Below, in pieces: positions 24,173 to 31,658 of a DNA stretch of 64,000 nt. The position numbers and the translations under genes were made by a program. Positions within the stretch are counted from its first letter, which is position 1. Each line of letters begins with the position of its first letter. The DNA is from Chromobacterium sinusclupearum (GTDB taxonomy: Bacteria; Pseudomonadota; Gammaproteobacteria; Burkholderiales; Chromobacteriaceae): the NCBI RefSeq assembly GCF_002902845.1, contig NZ_PPTF01000016.1, forward strand, positions 1 to 64,000. The letters are read 5' to 3'. The notes under the pieces were generated by a model, which had not been told where the DNA came from, searched no databases, and worked only from the letters and a program-made list of their open reading frames with translations.

Positions 24173-24346
24173 GCATGCCTTAGCTGAGCCGGCCTCGATG
24201 GCAGAGCGAGCGACAGCCCGCCGGCAAGGGTGCGTCGTGGCGAAAACCAACGCGATGAAAGGAAGAAGTTGATCCCATCCACTCTAGCAAACAACCTACG
24301 GACTATTCTGCGATTTGTCATCGCATGACTGCGGGAGAAAGGCATA

Positions 24347-24757
24347 GTGGAAAATTCTTCTTTCCCTTCGGAACTGTCGGGGGTTGCTACTGAGTGGCGC
24401 ATTGAAATGTTCCTCAACCAACATACGAGAGCCCAGAGCCTAACGGTTGACTACACGATGTCGATCATGCTGCATGGGCACTTTGAGAGAGGCACACACC
24501 AGATACCTTTTTCACTTCAGATAAGCCAGCGTAAAGACGAAGAGGCGTCCAAGTCCATTGGAGCATTGCTAAAAATCAAGCCGGAGGTCAACGGTGGACT
24601 ATCCCTTTCCCCGGAACTCTTTCGCATGTTCATGATGCTGGTAGTTCACGGAGCCTTGGGATCGCTCTCGATTGATCTCGGGCCCATCCATCGCAACAAG
24701 GCCCCAATCATCGGTTTCCACTTTACCGGACAATCAGCAGGGTTCCATGAGAGGTAG
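24347..24757 (+). CDS. Unknown protein near the right end of the element
   Basis: A 136-aa protein starting at GTG 24347, preceded by GGGAGAAAGG. No family recognised; it is a mixed alpha/beta soluble sequence without signal peptide (MENSSFPSELSGVATEW...). Codon use is more AT-rich than the tail module, so it may have a different origin. It sits just inside the right arm sites, a typical cargo position. Confidence 0.65.
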   Translation: MENSSFPSELSGVATEWRIEMFLNQHTRAQSLTVDYTMSIMLHGHFERGTHQIPFSLQISQRKDEEASKSIGALLKIKPEVNGGLSLSPELFRMFMMLVVHGALGSLSIDLGPIHRNKAPIIGFHFTGQSAGFHER

Positions 24758-24771
24758 CACTGCTGTTTTCC

Positions 24772-24795
24772 GTGTACACATGGGTGTACACACAA
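24772..24795. repeat. Tandem GTGTACAC repeats (candidate integrase arm sites, right)
   Basis: GTGTACACATGG (24772-24783) and GTGTACACACAA (24784-24795) form a 12-bp-pitch tandem pair with the same core as the left-end repeats at 11856-11879. They lie 68 bp inside attR. Confidence 0.6.
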
Positions 24796-24862
24796 GAAAA
24801 AATCGAATAGCAAAATCCTTTACAGGAAAGGCTTTGAGCCGTTTACTCAATAATCAGATACA

Positions 24863-24961
24863 ATTGAGTAAGCTTTCACGCCATGTCACGGCGTGTCAGC
24901 AAAACCACAAAAGCCCCGCCAGTCGGGGCTTTTTTAATTCATGCCGTGTCATGAAGAGTCA
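24863..24961 (+). repeat. attR: direct repeat at the right end
   Basis: This is the partner of 11739-11837. It starts with the last yicC codons (ATTGAGTAA) and includes a copy of the yicC terminator. A decayed second copy of its inner part (GTCAGCAAAACCACA...GCCAGTCGGG) follows at 24959-24990. Confidence 0.9.
24909..24935 (+). terminator. yicC-type terminator copy in attR
   Basis: AAAAGCCCC (24909-24917) with GGGGCTTTT (24925-24933), 7-nt loop and T-run; identical stem to the one after yicC. Confidence 0.9.
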
Positions 24962-25069
24962 GCAAAACCACATAAGCCTCGCCAGTCGGGCATTTACCCC
25001 CTTGCATCTCAATAAAACACCGCCAGCCCAACTAGACATGGCGGCATCTGGAAATTGCCTTGCAAGTAA

Positions 25070-26734
25070 TTAATAAGCTGGCATACGCAAATCATGATCA
25101 ATAAAGTATTTCTTCCAAAATGCGCTCTCTTCGAGCATTTCATCGAGCTTTTTCGACAACATTTCTTTATTCTCATCCATTCCAAGATGGGATCGACATT
25201 CAATTAATTTATACATTGCCAACGCATGATCATTTCTTAACTGCAGGACGTTATTGAACGTTTCAAGAGCTCGCTCATACCGTCCATATTTCATATCAGA
25301 ATTTCTCAAGAAGTTCATTTCTAGATTTATATCATAGGCGATAGATTCGATTTGAGCAGGTGTAAAATCCTTTGTTTCCACTACGCACTTCTTATATCCA
25401 GCCATCCGAATATCGCCTTTAATTTCGCCATTCTTGACTGCCTTGATATACATCTCGCTCCCCGCCAATGGTGTCGCGACATTGATTCGATACCAGTTGG
25501 CATCCAAGGTTCTTAGATACTCTCGGGTATCATCAATATCACTCAAGGTCTCGCCAGGCATGCCTATGATGATATTGCAGTCCGTATAAATACCCAGCTC
25601 GCGACAATCTTGCACTACTCGGTTAGTGATGGAAAGCTTCAGAGGCTTTTTCATAACCTCCTTCAGAACACGGGCACTGCCAGACTCGACCGCAAGCGTC
25701 AGCTGCCTCACACCAGTCTTATAAAGCTCTTCCAACATTGGTCTATCCAAGGCGTACAGGGCCAAAGCATTTGGGAAAAAGCAGACAAGATTCAGCTTCT
25801 GCGCGATTTTCAGTACGCTAGCGGCCCAATCCTTATCCCATAAAAACATATCATCTTCAATGACTAAGGTATTGGGCAAATATTTATTGCACAGATCTGT
25901 TAATTCCCGTTCAATCCTCTCGATTGTAAAGGCTCTCATTTTACGGCCATGCACCGTATGAGCGGCACAGAATGTACAATGAAACGGGCAGCCTCGGCTC
26001 CCCATATACGTAATGTAATTAGTTCTATCGCCTATCGAGGTATAGGCCTTAATAGTTGGATTGAGATGATAATCCTTCAAGTCAATACAATCATAATCCA
26101 AATCAGGAATCTCATCCAAATTAGAAATAAAATTGTGTTGATATACCCCACCCAAGACCAAGTTCTTCTTGGTAATCCACTGCATAGAGCTATCGCAATA
26201 AGATTTTTTATCCTTTGCAGCCATCAATTCGGAGATAGGCAGCTCACCTTCTCCGAAACAGAGTGCATCAAATGCATCTGCCGCATCGGAGAAAACCTCA
26301 CGATACATTGTAGTAGGCAAATTGCCGCCACAAATTCGAAATGCCCTTGGGAATATTCGCTTCGACGCCTCAGCCAAAGACAGTAAATTTTCATATCCCG
26401 TTATGAACAATGATGAAAAACCAATTACATCGGGATCAAACCCGGAGTCTCTGACTGACGTCAACACCCTGTCAAACCAATCATGGAATGAGTCCGCATC
26501 AGGATCATCCCATGTTTTATGTACTTCCGTATTAAAATCGATTACTTTTACATCGGTATCGCACTTACTCTTCAACCAAGCGCTGATAGTCAACACCCCC
26601 AACGGCACGTCTGTAATCAATACACCATATTTTCTCCCATTGCGATGGGTCCAATATTTGCTATTCGCAGATGGGTTGACAAATGCGTCAAAGGTAATAT
26701 TTGGGGGAATAATCAACAAACATTTAGAAGACAT
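25070..26734 (-). CDS. Cobalamin-binding-domain radical SAM protein (AT-rich)
   Basis: A 554-aa B12-binding/radical SAM enzyme. The N-terminal ~150 residues look like a B12-binding fold (LLIIPPNITFDAF...PDVIGFSSLFITGYENLL). The radical SAM core begins with CPFHCTFCAAH (CxxxCxxC, ~residue 245), includes GMPGETLSDID, and is followed by a C-terminal TPR-like helical tail (GRYERALETFNNVLQLRNDHAL). It is clearly homologous to the radical SAM protein at 40234-41979. Base composition is far more AT-rich than the surrounding genome, a sign of transfer. It lies just outside attR; substrate unknown, sugar or flagellin modification is possible by analogy with its paralogue. Confidence 0.88.
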   Translation of the reverse strand: MSSKCLLIIPPNITFDAFVNPSANSKYWTHRNGRKYGVLITDVPLGVLTISAWLKSKCDTDVKVIDFNTEVHKTWDDPDADSFHDWFDRVLTSVRDSGFDPDVIGFSSLFITGYENLLSLAEASKRIFPRAFRICGGNLPTTMYREVFSDAADAFDALCFGEGELPISELMAAKDKKSYCDSSMQWITKKNLVLGGVYQHNFISNLDEIPDLDYDCIDLKDYHLNPTIKAYTSIGDRTNYITYMGSRGCPFHCTFCAAHTVHGRKMRAFTIERIERELTDLCNKYLPNTLVIEDDMFLWDKDWAASVLKIAQKLNLVCFFPNALALYALDRPMLEELYKTGVRQLTLAVESGSARVLKEVMKKPLKLSITNRVVQDCRELGIYTDCNIIIGMPGETLSDIDDTREYLRTLDANWYRINVATPLAGSEMYIKAVKNGEIKGDIRMAGYKKCVVETKDFTPAQIESIAYDINLEMNFLRNSDMKYGRYERALETFNNVLQLRNDHALAMYKLIECRSHLGMDENKEMLSKKLDEMLEESAFWKKYFIDHDLRMPAY

Positions 26735-27678
26735 TTTGACCTCGCTTATTTTCTATTCCACACTAATAGTGATCGCATCACTACATTGTCCCAGCCCAAA
26801 GCAACTCTGTAAGCTTTCTATGCATCCGACCCATGTATTGCTATCGGTCGCCGTTGGCTTTGCTTAAGGCCAACCGTTTCCTTTCCGAACACTCCCCCAG
26901 CCCTCAGCGCTTGGTTCTCTGACAATGCTACTATCGCATCTGACCGGGCCGTCATGCAGCAACTTCGATGGAAATCGACAAACCGATGAATGATTTAATA
27001 CCTTCGCAACAAAATTGCGGACGATTGGATCTTGTTGCTTTGCTAGCCGGCACCTTCCACAACCGCTTCCGTCTATCCAACACATGATGAGGCCATCAGC
27101 ACCAAACTGGTGCTTGAAAGGATACACCTTCCAGGCAGTCCACGTTGTCAACATAGGCTTTGGGTCGAAACGCGCAAATGCTATTTGTATATTTTAAAAA
27201 CAGTACTTGGCCATCCATGTATGGAATTTATTCTGCGCCAACAATGCTTCCCCATGTAGATCAGCCACCCCGTCAAAGAGATGAACGAACAGGTCGCTCT
27301 TCGCACGCCCCTGCCATGCCAGCTGGCCTTATGCCAGGAAGAATCTGGACTGTACTGATCTGGGTGTGATGGGTCATCACACGCTCTTGTCGATAGAGGG
27401 CAAGCTCAGAACACCAAAAGCATAGTAATCCAACAAGGCCTCAAAAACAGGCAGATTCGCGCCGAGCGCAAATCTTGGCTAAAACCCTATGATGCACCCG
27501 AGCGCATCGCTCGTTAACGCTCTTGAAATTCTCATCCCGACACATGGGCTGAGGCGGGCACGCCACGTAAACGCTCACCCTCAGTCGATTTGTAAGCGAA
27601 ATATGCCAGATATGCTTTATTCCCTACGCGAAATCACGGAAAATGAATCTTTAAGCTGATACCTGAAAGAAACGCACC
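26735..27678. other. 944-bp AT-rich stretch without a recognisable gene
   Basis: Only short, low-quality ORFs occur on either strand. A perfect 8-bp hairpin GTGTGATG-GGT-CATCACAC lies at 27364-27382 without a T-run. I see no transposase remnant, tRNA or repeat. The promoters for the radical SAM gene (left) and HU gene (right) must lie here. Confidence 0.6.
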
Positions 27679-27948
27679 ATGACTAAAGCCGAACTGATTG
27701 CCCTGCTCGCCGACAAGTCCGGCCAGACCAAAGCCGACGTACTGCGCGTATTGGCCGCTTTTGACGAAGTGCTGCTGGACACCCTGGCCAACAATGGCGA
27801 GCTCAGCATCGTGGCCGGCAAGTTCAAGGTGAAGGAAAGCGCCGCCCGCACCGGCCGCAACCCCAAGACCGGCGAAACCATCCAGATTCCGGCCAAGCGC
27901 AAGGTGGCGTTCGTCGCCAGCAAGCAATTGAAGGATCGTATCGGCTAA
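27679..27948 (+). CDS. HU-family DNA-binding protein
   Basis: An 89-aa nucleoid protein of the HU/IHF family: MTKAELIALLADKSGQTKAD at the start, FKVKESAARTGRNPKTGETI with the DNA-intercalating RNPKTGE segment (the Pro sits in GRNPKTG), and AKRKVAFVASKQLKD at the end. Length and motifs are HU-like rather than IHF. It stands alone with its own promoter region and a strong terminator 25 bp after the stop. Confidence 0.94.
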   Translation: MTKAELIALLADKSGQTKADVLRVLAAFDEVLLDTLANNGELSIVAGKFKVKESAARTGRNPKTGETIQIPAKRKVAFVASKQLKDRIG

Positions 27949-27973
27949 GCACCCGATCCCGCCTCTATCATTG

Positions 27974-28006
27974 AAAACGGGCCGCGCAAATTGCGCGGCC
28001 CGTTTT
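27974..28006. terminator. Bidirectional terminator between HU gene and the oxidoreductase gene
   Basis: A nearly perfect palindrome: AAAACGGGCCGCGCAA (27974-27989) and TTGCGCGGCCCGTTTT (27991-28006), with A/T runs on both sides, between convergent genes. Confidence 0.93.
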
Positions 28007-28020
28007 GCATGCCAACAAGC

Positions 28021-28887
28021 TTAGTTTTGTTGCCAGATCAGCCTGGCAATCGCCGCCGAATCCAGCTCGCCATCGCCCTGCTGGACCAATTGATCGATCA
28101 AATGCATTGTGCGCTCCGCCGCCGGCAGGCTAATGCCCTGCTCCCGCGCGGTATCCAGCACGATGTGCATATCCTTGGCGTGCAGCTTGGCCTTGAAGCC
28201 GGGCGCGTAGTTGTCGTCTATCATGCGCTGGCCATGCACATCCAACACGCGGCTTTGCGCGAAGCCACCCAGCAGCGCGGCTCGTACCGGAGCGGGATCG
28301 ACATCGCACGCGCGCGCCAGTTTGACGATTTCGGCCACCGCCGCCACTCCCACCGCGACGGCGATCTGGTTGCATGCCTTGGCCACTTGGCCGGCGCCGC
28401 TGGCGCCGATGTGGGTAATGGTCTGCCCCATGGCCTGCAGGGCTGGCCGCGCCTTGTCCAAGGCCTCGGTCTTGCCGCCCACCATGATGGTCAGGGTGCC
28501 GTTGATGGCTCCCACCTCGCCGCCGGACACCGGACAATCCAAGAAATCGATCCCTTTTTCCGCCAAGGCCGAGGCGATGCGGCGCGCGCCATTCGGCGCG
28601 ATGGTGCTCATATCCACACAAACCAGTCCCGGCTTGCCACCATGGGCCGCGCCACGCTCACCCAGCAACACCTGCTCCACATCGGCCGTATCGGACACAT
28701 TGGTAACCAGCACGTCAACCTGCGCGGCCAACTCCGCAGGACTCGATGCCCATTCCGCGCCGGCATCCAGCAAAGCCTGGGCACTCTCGCGCTTGCGCGA
28801 CCAGACGCGAACCGGGTAGCCCGCCTTCAGCAGATTGAGGACACAGGGTCGCCCCATGATGCCAAGACCGATATAACCAATTTGCAT
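28021..28887 (-). CDS. NAD(P)-dependent beta-hydroxyacid dehydrogenase (3-HIBADH/GarR-like)
   Basis: A 288-aa oxidoreductase of the 6-phosphogluconate/3-hydroxyisobutyrate dehydrogenase superfamily. Motifs: Rossmann GLGIMGRPCVLNLLKAG (~7-23), DMSTIAPNGAR (~substrate-binding), DCPVSGGEVGAINGTLTIMVGG (~119-140), catalytic Lys in GAGQVAKACNQ (~171). Best fit is 2-hydroxy-3-oxopropionate (tartronate semialdehyde) reductase or 3-hydroxyisobutyrate dehydrogenase; the exact substrate cannot be fixed. ATG 28887 is chosen for its GGGAGA site and because it places the Rossmann fold at the N-terminus; the frame stays open upstream to 29106 without conserved sequence. Confidence 0.9.
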   Translation of the reverse strand: MQIGYIGLGIMGRPCVLNLLKAGYPVRVWSRKRESAQALLDAGAEWASSPAELAAQVDVLVTNVSDTADVEQVLLGERGAAHGGKPGLVCVDMSTIAPNGARRIASALAEKGIDFLDCPVSGGEVGAINGTLTIMVGGKTEALDKARPALQAMGQTITHIGASGAGQVAKACNQIAVAVGVAAVAEIVKLARACDVDPAPVRAALLGGFAQSRVLDVHGQRMIDDNYAPGFKAKLHAKDMHIVLDTAREQGISLPAAERTMHLIDQLVQQGDGELDSAAIARLIWQQN

Positions 28888-28954
28888 GCCATTCTCCCTG
28901 CGCGGAAACATAATCGGCTGAGCATAGGCGATTGCGCCGAACGGCGCTAGGGGC

Positions 28955-29293
28955 TTAACGGTTGCTGACCGGCGCGCGCCGATCGTTGATCCAGTCTTCG
29001 AATTCGGTTTGCGCCGAACCTGCCTGCTTTTCCAAGTAGTAGACGAATGCCAGGATTTCAGCGACGGCTCGATACAGTCCAGGGGGGATATGCTTGTCCA
29101 GATCAACCTGCATCAACAGCGAGACCAGCTCGGGCGAATCGTGGACGAAAACACCGGCATCCTGCGCGCATTCGATGATGCGTTGCGCCATCTGACCATA
29201 GCCCTTGGCCACCACCAGCGGCGAACGATGGCCATCCTGATAAGACAACGCCACCGCAGAGCGGCGCTTGTCGTCATTCTGCTGCTGATTCAT
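28955..29293 (-). CDS. FlhB C-terminal-domain-like (FlhX-type) protein
   Basis: A 112-aa protein equal to the cytoplasmic FlhB/YscU autocleavage domain without the membrane part: AVALSYQDGHRSPLVVAKGYGQMAQRI. It ends with the family's PELVSLLMQVDLDKHIPPGLYRAVAEILAF block. The NPTH cleavage motif of FlhB is replaced here by a degenerate N-terminal segment, so it is a stand-alone substrate-specificity-switch paralogue. It overlaps the FliK-like gene by 20 bp, suggesting they act together. Confidence 0.87.
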   Translation of the reverse strand: MNQQQNDDKRRSAVALSYQDGHRSPLVVAKGYGQMAQRIIECAQDAGVFVHDSPELVSLLMQVDLDKHIPPGLYRAVAEILAFVYYLEKQAGSAQTEFEDWINDRRAPVSNR

Positions 29294-30335
29294 TCTGACT
29301 CACCGCCAGGCCAGCCAAGGTCAGGCCCGCGGCCTCCATGCCATCGCGCAAACGCGCGGCATGCTGCCTGATCAGCTGGCTCGTATCCTCGTCATCGGCC
29401 TTGAAAGACACTTGTACCGACTGTCCAACCAAGCGCACCCTTACCCCCATGCCCCCCAGCGCCGGCAAAGCCAGCGATAGACTGGTATTCCACACCGGGA
29501 TGTCCTCCTGTCCATCACCCTGGCGCTCGTTTTCCATGGGCTCCTGCTGGATTTGCATCTCCATCAGCTGGCCGGGCCAGGCCAGGCCTTGAAACTGCAC
29601 GGTACGCTGTTCCAAGCCATCCAATTGCCGCTGCACCAAGTGGCCCAGCTCCTGCAATTGCGGCTTGACCACGTTGTTATTCTTTTGCCCCTCATCCAAG
29701 GCCTGCATGGTCAGCGTCAACTTGGCCTGCGGCTCCTGTTTCAACTGTTCCAGAGGATGCAGGCCATTGCTGAAGTCCTTGAGATGGGACTCATAGAACA
29801 GCCCGCTCTGTTTGACATTCAACTGCAACTGCTTGGCCAATTGCTCCGGCGGGTGCTCGCCGGCATCCAGCTGCAAGGGCAAATGCTTTGCCGTTGCGCC
29901 GGCCTCCGCCGCATTCGCACCCTCTCTAGGCGTGCTGAGCAAGGTAGTCAGGTAACGGGATGCGGTGCTGAGCTTGACGGCAACCGAGCTGTCCTGCGGC
30001 GGCGGCGTTTCCTTGCCGCCATCCTGCAATTGAAAGGTCAGCGTCGGAGACAGCGACACCACTTTCAGATTCAGGGTATCGCTGGGCAAATGGGTGCCTT
30101 GAGGCAGGCTCAGCGTGAATAGCGCGTTCTTGATCAGAACGGCCAACTGATTATTGCCCAGCTGGTCTGCCACCTTGGCCGTCAGCAATTCGCCCACCAT
30201 CAAGGATGGCGCGCTATCCGGCTGGCTGAGCGCTTCCAGCAGCCGGCTGGTATCCACCGAGGTGCGTAGCTGGTTAAGCGTCTGCGCAGTGCCTTGCGAG
30301 GCGGTGGAAACGGCGTTGGGTAACGATGGGATCAT
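29274..30335 (-). CDS. FliK-like flagellar hook-length control protein
   Basis: A 353-aa protein whose last ~120 residues match the Flg_hook (FliK C-terminal) domain: WNTSLSLALPALGGMGVRVRL, VQVSFKADDEDTSQLIRQ, LRDGMEAAGLTLAGL. The N-terminal two thirds are a Gln/Leu/Ser-rich spacer as in FliK. It pairs with the FlhB-C-like protein downstream. It is distant from a main hook-basal-body cluster (not in this window), so it may be a second FliK paralogue rather than the principal one. Its start overlaps the DUF2802 gene by 4 bp. Confidence 0.8.
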   Translation of the reverse strand: MIPSLPNAVSTASQGTAQTLNQLRTSVDTSRLLEALSQPDSAPSLMVGELLTAKVADQLGNNQLAVLIKNALFTLSLPQGTHLPSDTLNLKVVSLSPTLTFQLQDGGKETPPPQDSSVAVKLSTASRYLTTLLSTPREGANAAEAGATAKHLPLQLDAGEHPPEQLAKQLQLNVKQSGLFYESHLKDFSNGLHPLEQLKQEPQAKLTLTMQALDEGQKNNNVVKPQLQELGHLVQRQLDGLEQRTVQFQGLAWPGQLMEMQIQQEPMENERQGDGQEDIPVWNTSLSLALPALGGMGVRVRLVGQSVQVSFKADDEDTSQLIRQHAARLRDGMEAAGLTLAGLAVSQNESAAE

Positions 30336-30685
30336 GAGGTGGGGCTATTACGGTAAAGCGATACGATCAGCTCTGCCTCACTGCGGGAAATCCCACAGCG
30401 AGAAGCCACCTCGGAGGCGGTCAAACCCTGGCGTATCATTTCTATGGCTTGATTGTAAGGACTCAATCCCGCATCGCCGGTCGCCTGATGATCAAACTTG
30501 GACTGCAAGCGCGCCACATCCCGCTGCAGCGCGCTGATTTGCTGCTGCTGCTGGTCCAAATACAGCGAGGTGAGGCTGTCCCGCTTGCTTTCCAGTCGCT
30601 GCAATCGGCCGAACAGGTAAACAATGGCCACCGCCAGTACAAGCCACAGCGCAACCATCAGGTACGGAAAGAAGGCGCCGGTCAT
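30332..30685 (-). CDS. DUF2802-family membrane protein
   Basis: A 117-aa protein with one N-terminal transmembrane helix (MTGAFFPYLMVALWLVLAVAIVYLF region), a coiled coil (~25-65, RLQRLESKRDSLTSL), and a C-terminal helix-turn-helix-like DUF2802 segment (AIEMIRQGLTASEVASRCGI). Proteins of this family occur near flagellar/chemotaxis genes in beta- and gammaproteobacteria; the function is not established. ATG 30685 is chosen because AAGGGGA lies 6 bp upstream. It overlaps the FliK-like gene by 4 bp. Confidence 0.8.
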   Translation of the reverse strand: MTGAFFPYLMVALWLVLAVAIVYLFGRLQRLESKRDSLTSLYLDQQQQQISALQRDVARLQSKFDHQATGDAGLSPYNQAIEMIRQGLTASEVASRCGISRSEAELIVSLYRNSPTS

Positions 30686-30820
30686 GGAGAATCCCCTTGG
30701 GTGAGCATCCACATTGACTTTAAGTGTATGGCGAAAAATAGCGCAACCCAAGTCAAAACCGGCTCATTCCTCATCCAAGACGCCGCCCCGCCAAGCGGGC
30801 CGGCATATAGCAACGCGACA

Positions 30821-31171
30821 TCATGGTTTGTACTGACGATTGAGCTTGGAACTCTGGCTCAAAGCCCTCAACTCATGCTTGACCTGGTCTGCCCAGGACG
30901 CGATCTGCGTCTGCACCTCAAGACGCAAAGCCAACACGCGCTTCAAGGCGTCGCGCTGCTCGAGGCTGAGTTTGTCTCGCTCGCCAGCCTCCAGCCGTTG
31001 CAATAGCTGGTGAGTATAGCCTTCATGCAAGGTGAACAATTCAACAAAACGCGGCCGCTCGCGTTGATTGGCCGCTTCCAGCAACTGTTTTGTCAAAGGC
31101 TCTAACTGGTCTATTAAATTAGCCAAGCCCTTCGGGGTGGAGGCAAATTGCGCGGGCATGCCTGTCATCAC
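30821..31171 (-). CDS. fliT: FliT-like flagellar chaperone
   Basis: A 116-aa, almost wholly helical protein positioned directly after fliS with a 4-bp overlap, the standard fliD-fliS-fliT order. Sequence is weakly conserved, as usual for FliT: LANLIDQLEPLTKQLLEAAN, then HEGYTHQLLQRLEAGERDKL. It should act as the export chaperone of the filament cap FliD. The assignment rests mainly on context and length. Confidence 0.78.
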   Translation of the reverse strand: MMTGMPAQFASTPKGLANLIDQLEPLTKQLLEAANQRERPRFVELFTLHEGYTHQLLQRLEAGERDKLSLEQRDALKRVLALRLEVQTQIASWADQVKHELRALSQSSKLNRQYKP

Positions 31172-31605
31172 GCTCCTGAACCTGTATTCGCCTCGGCCTG
31201 CGCGGCGGAATTGGCTCGGTCCACCTGTTGCCAGGCAGGCAAAATGGTTTCCATCAGGCCTTTGACTTCGGCCAGGATTTCCTTGTCGTTCTTCAGGCTG
31301 GCCTTGGCCAAGCGCATCTTCATATAAATGTAAAGGTCATTCAGATTGACCGCAGCTTCGGAGCCTTGTTCCAAGTCCAGCGCGATGCGAAGCCCCTCCA
31401 GGATATCGACAGCCTTGCTGATCATCCGAGCCTTTTCATCGAAACGATCATTATCGATGGCTATGCTGGCAGAACTCAACGCTTTGATCACGCCTTCGTA
31501 GAGCATCACGACGATGCCAATCGGACTCGCACCGTATATCGCCGCCTTCAAGGCGTCGTTGGCATATGCCTGATTGAACTGCTTGAGCATTCGTGAATTC
31601 AGCAT
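31168..31605 (-). CDS. fliS: Flagellin export chaperone FliS
   Basis: A 145-aa four-helix chaperone that binds flagellin C-termini in the cytoplasm. Family features: AYANDALKAAIYGASPIGIV, MLYEGVIKALSSA (Y and E of the LYDG-type motif), KAVDILEGLRIALDLEQGSE, NLNDLYIYMKMRLAKASL. It lies 53 bp after fliD and overlaps fliT. Length is typical (~130-145). Confidence 0.95.
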   Translation of the reverse strand: MLNSRMLKQFNQAYANDALKAAIYGASPIGIVVMLYEGVIKALSSASIAIDNDRFDEKARMISKAVDILEGLRIALDLEQGSEAAVNLNDLYIYMKMRLAKASLKNDKEILAEVKGLMETILPAWQQVDRANSAAQAEANTGSGA

Positions 31606-31658
31606 GTGTCACCATCAATTCTAAGGCGTTAAGGCACCAAGCGCCGCCTTCTTTGATT

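Larger units (their letters stand above)
11739..24961 (+). mobile_element. 13.1-kb P4-like integrative element/satellite inserted at the yicC 3' end
   Basis: The region is bounded by 99-bp direct repeats (11739-11837 and 24863-24961) and starts with a P4-type tyrosine integrase. In order it carries: integrase, unknown gene, AlpA-like regulator, C4-type antisense RNA, four small genes, a primase-type replication protein, two or three unknown genes, a helix-turn-helix gene, a tape-measure protein, a frameshifting tail-assembly chaperone, a membrane-anchored protein and an unknown gene. All coding is on the plus strand. yicC is an established target for mobilizable genomic islands of the MGIVflInd1 type. 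No capsid, portal, terminase, relaxase or lysis gene is visible, so it looks like a phage satellite rather than a prophage. Confidence 0.88.

Noticed and set aside
24672..25073. 133-aa ORF running across attR
   Set aside because: It overlaps the end of the 24347 gene and reads through the integration repeat and its terminator; no conserved sequence.
26864..27154. 96-aa minus-strand ORF in the gene-free stretch
   Set aside because: No ribosome-binding site, no family resemblance, and Cys/Trp-rich composition unlike a real small protein.
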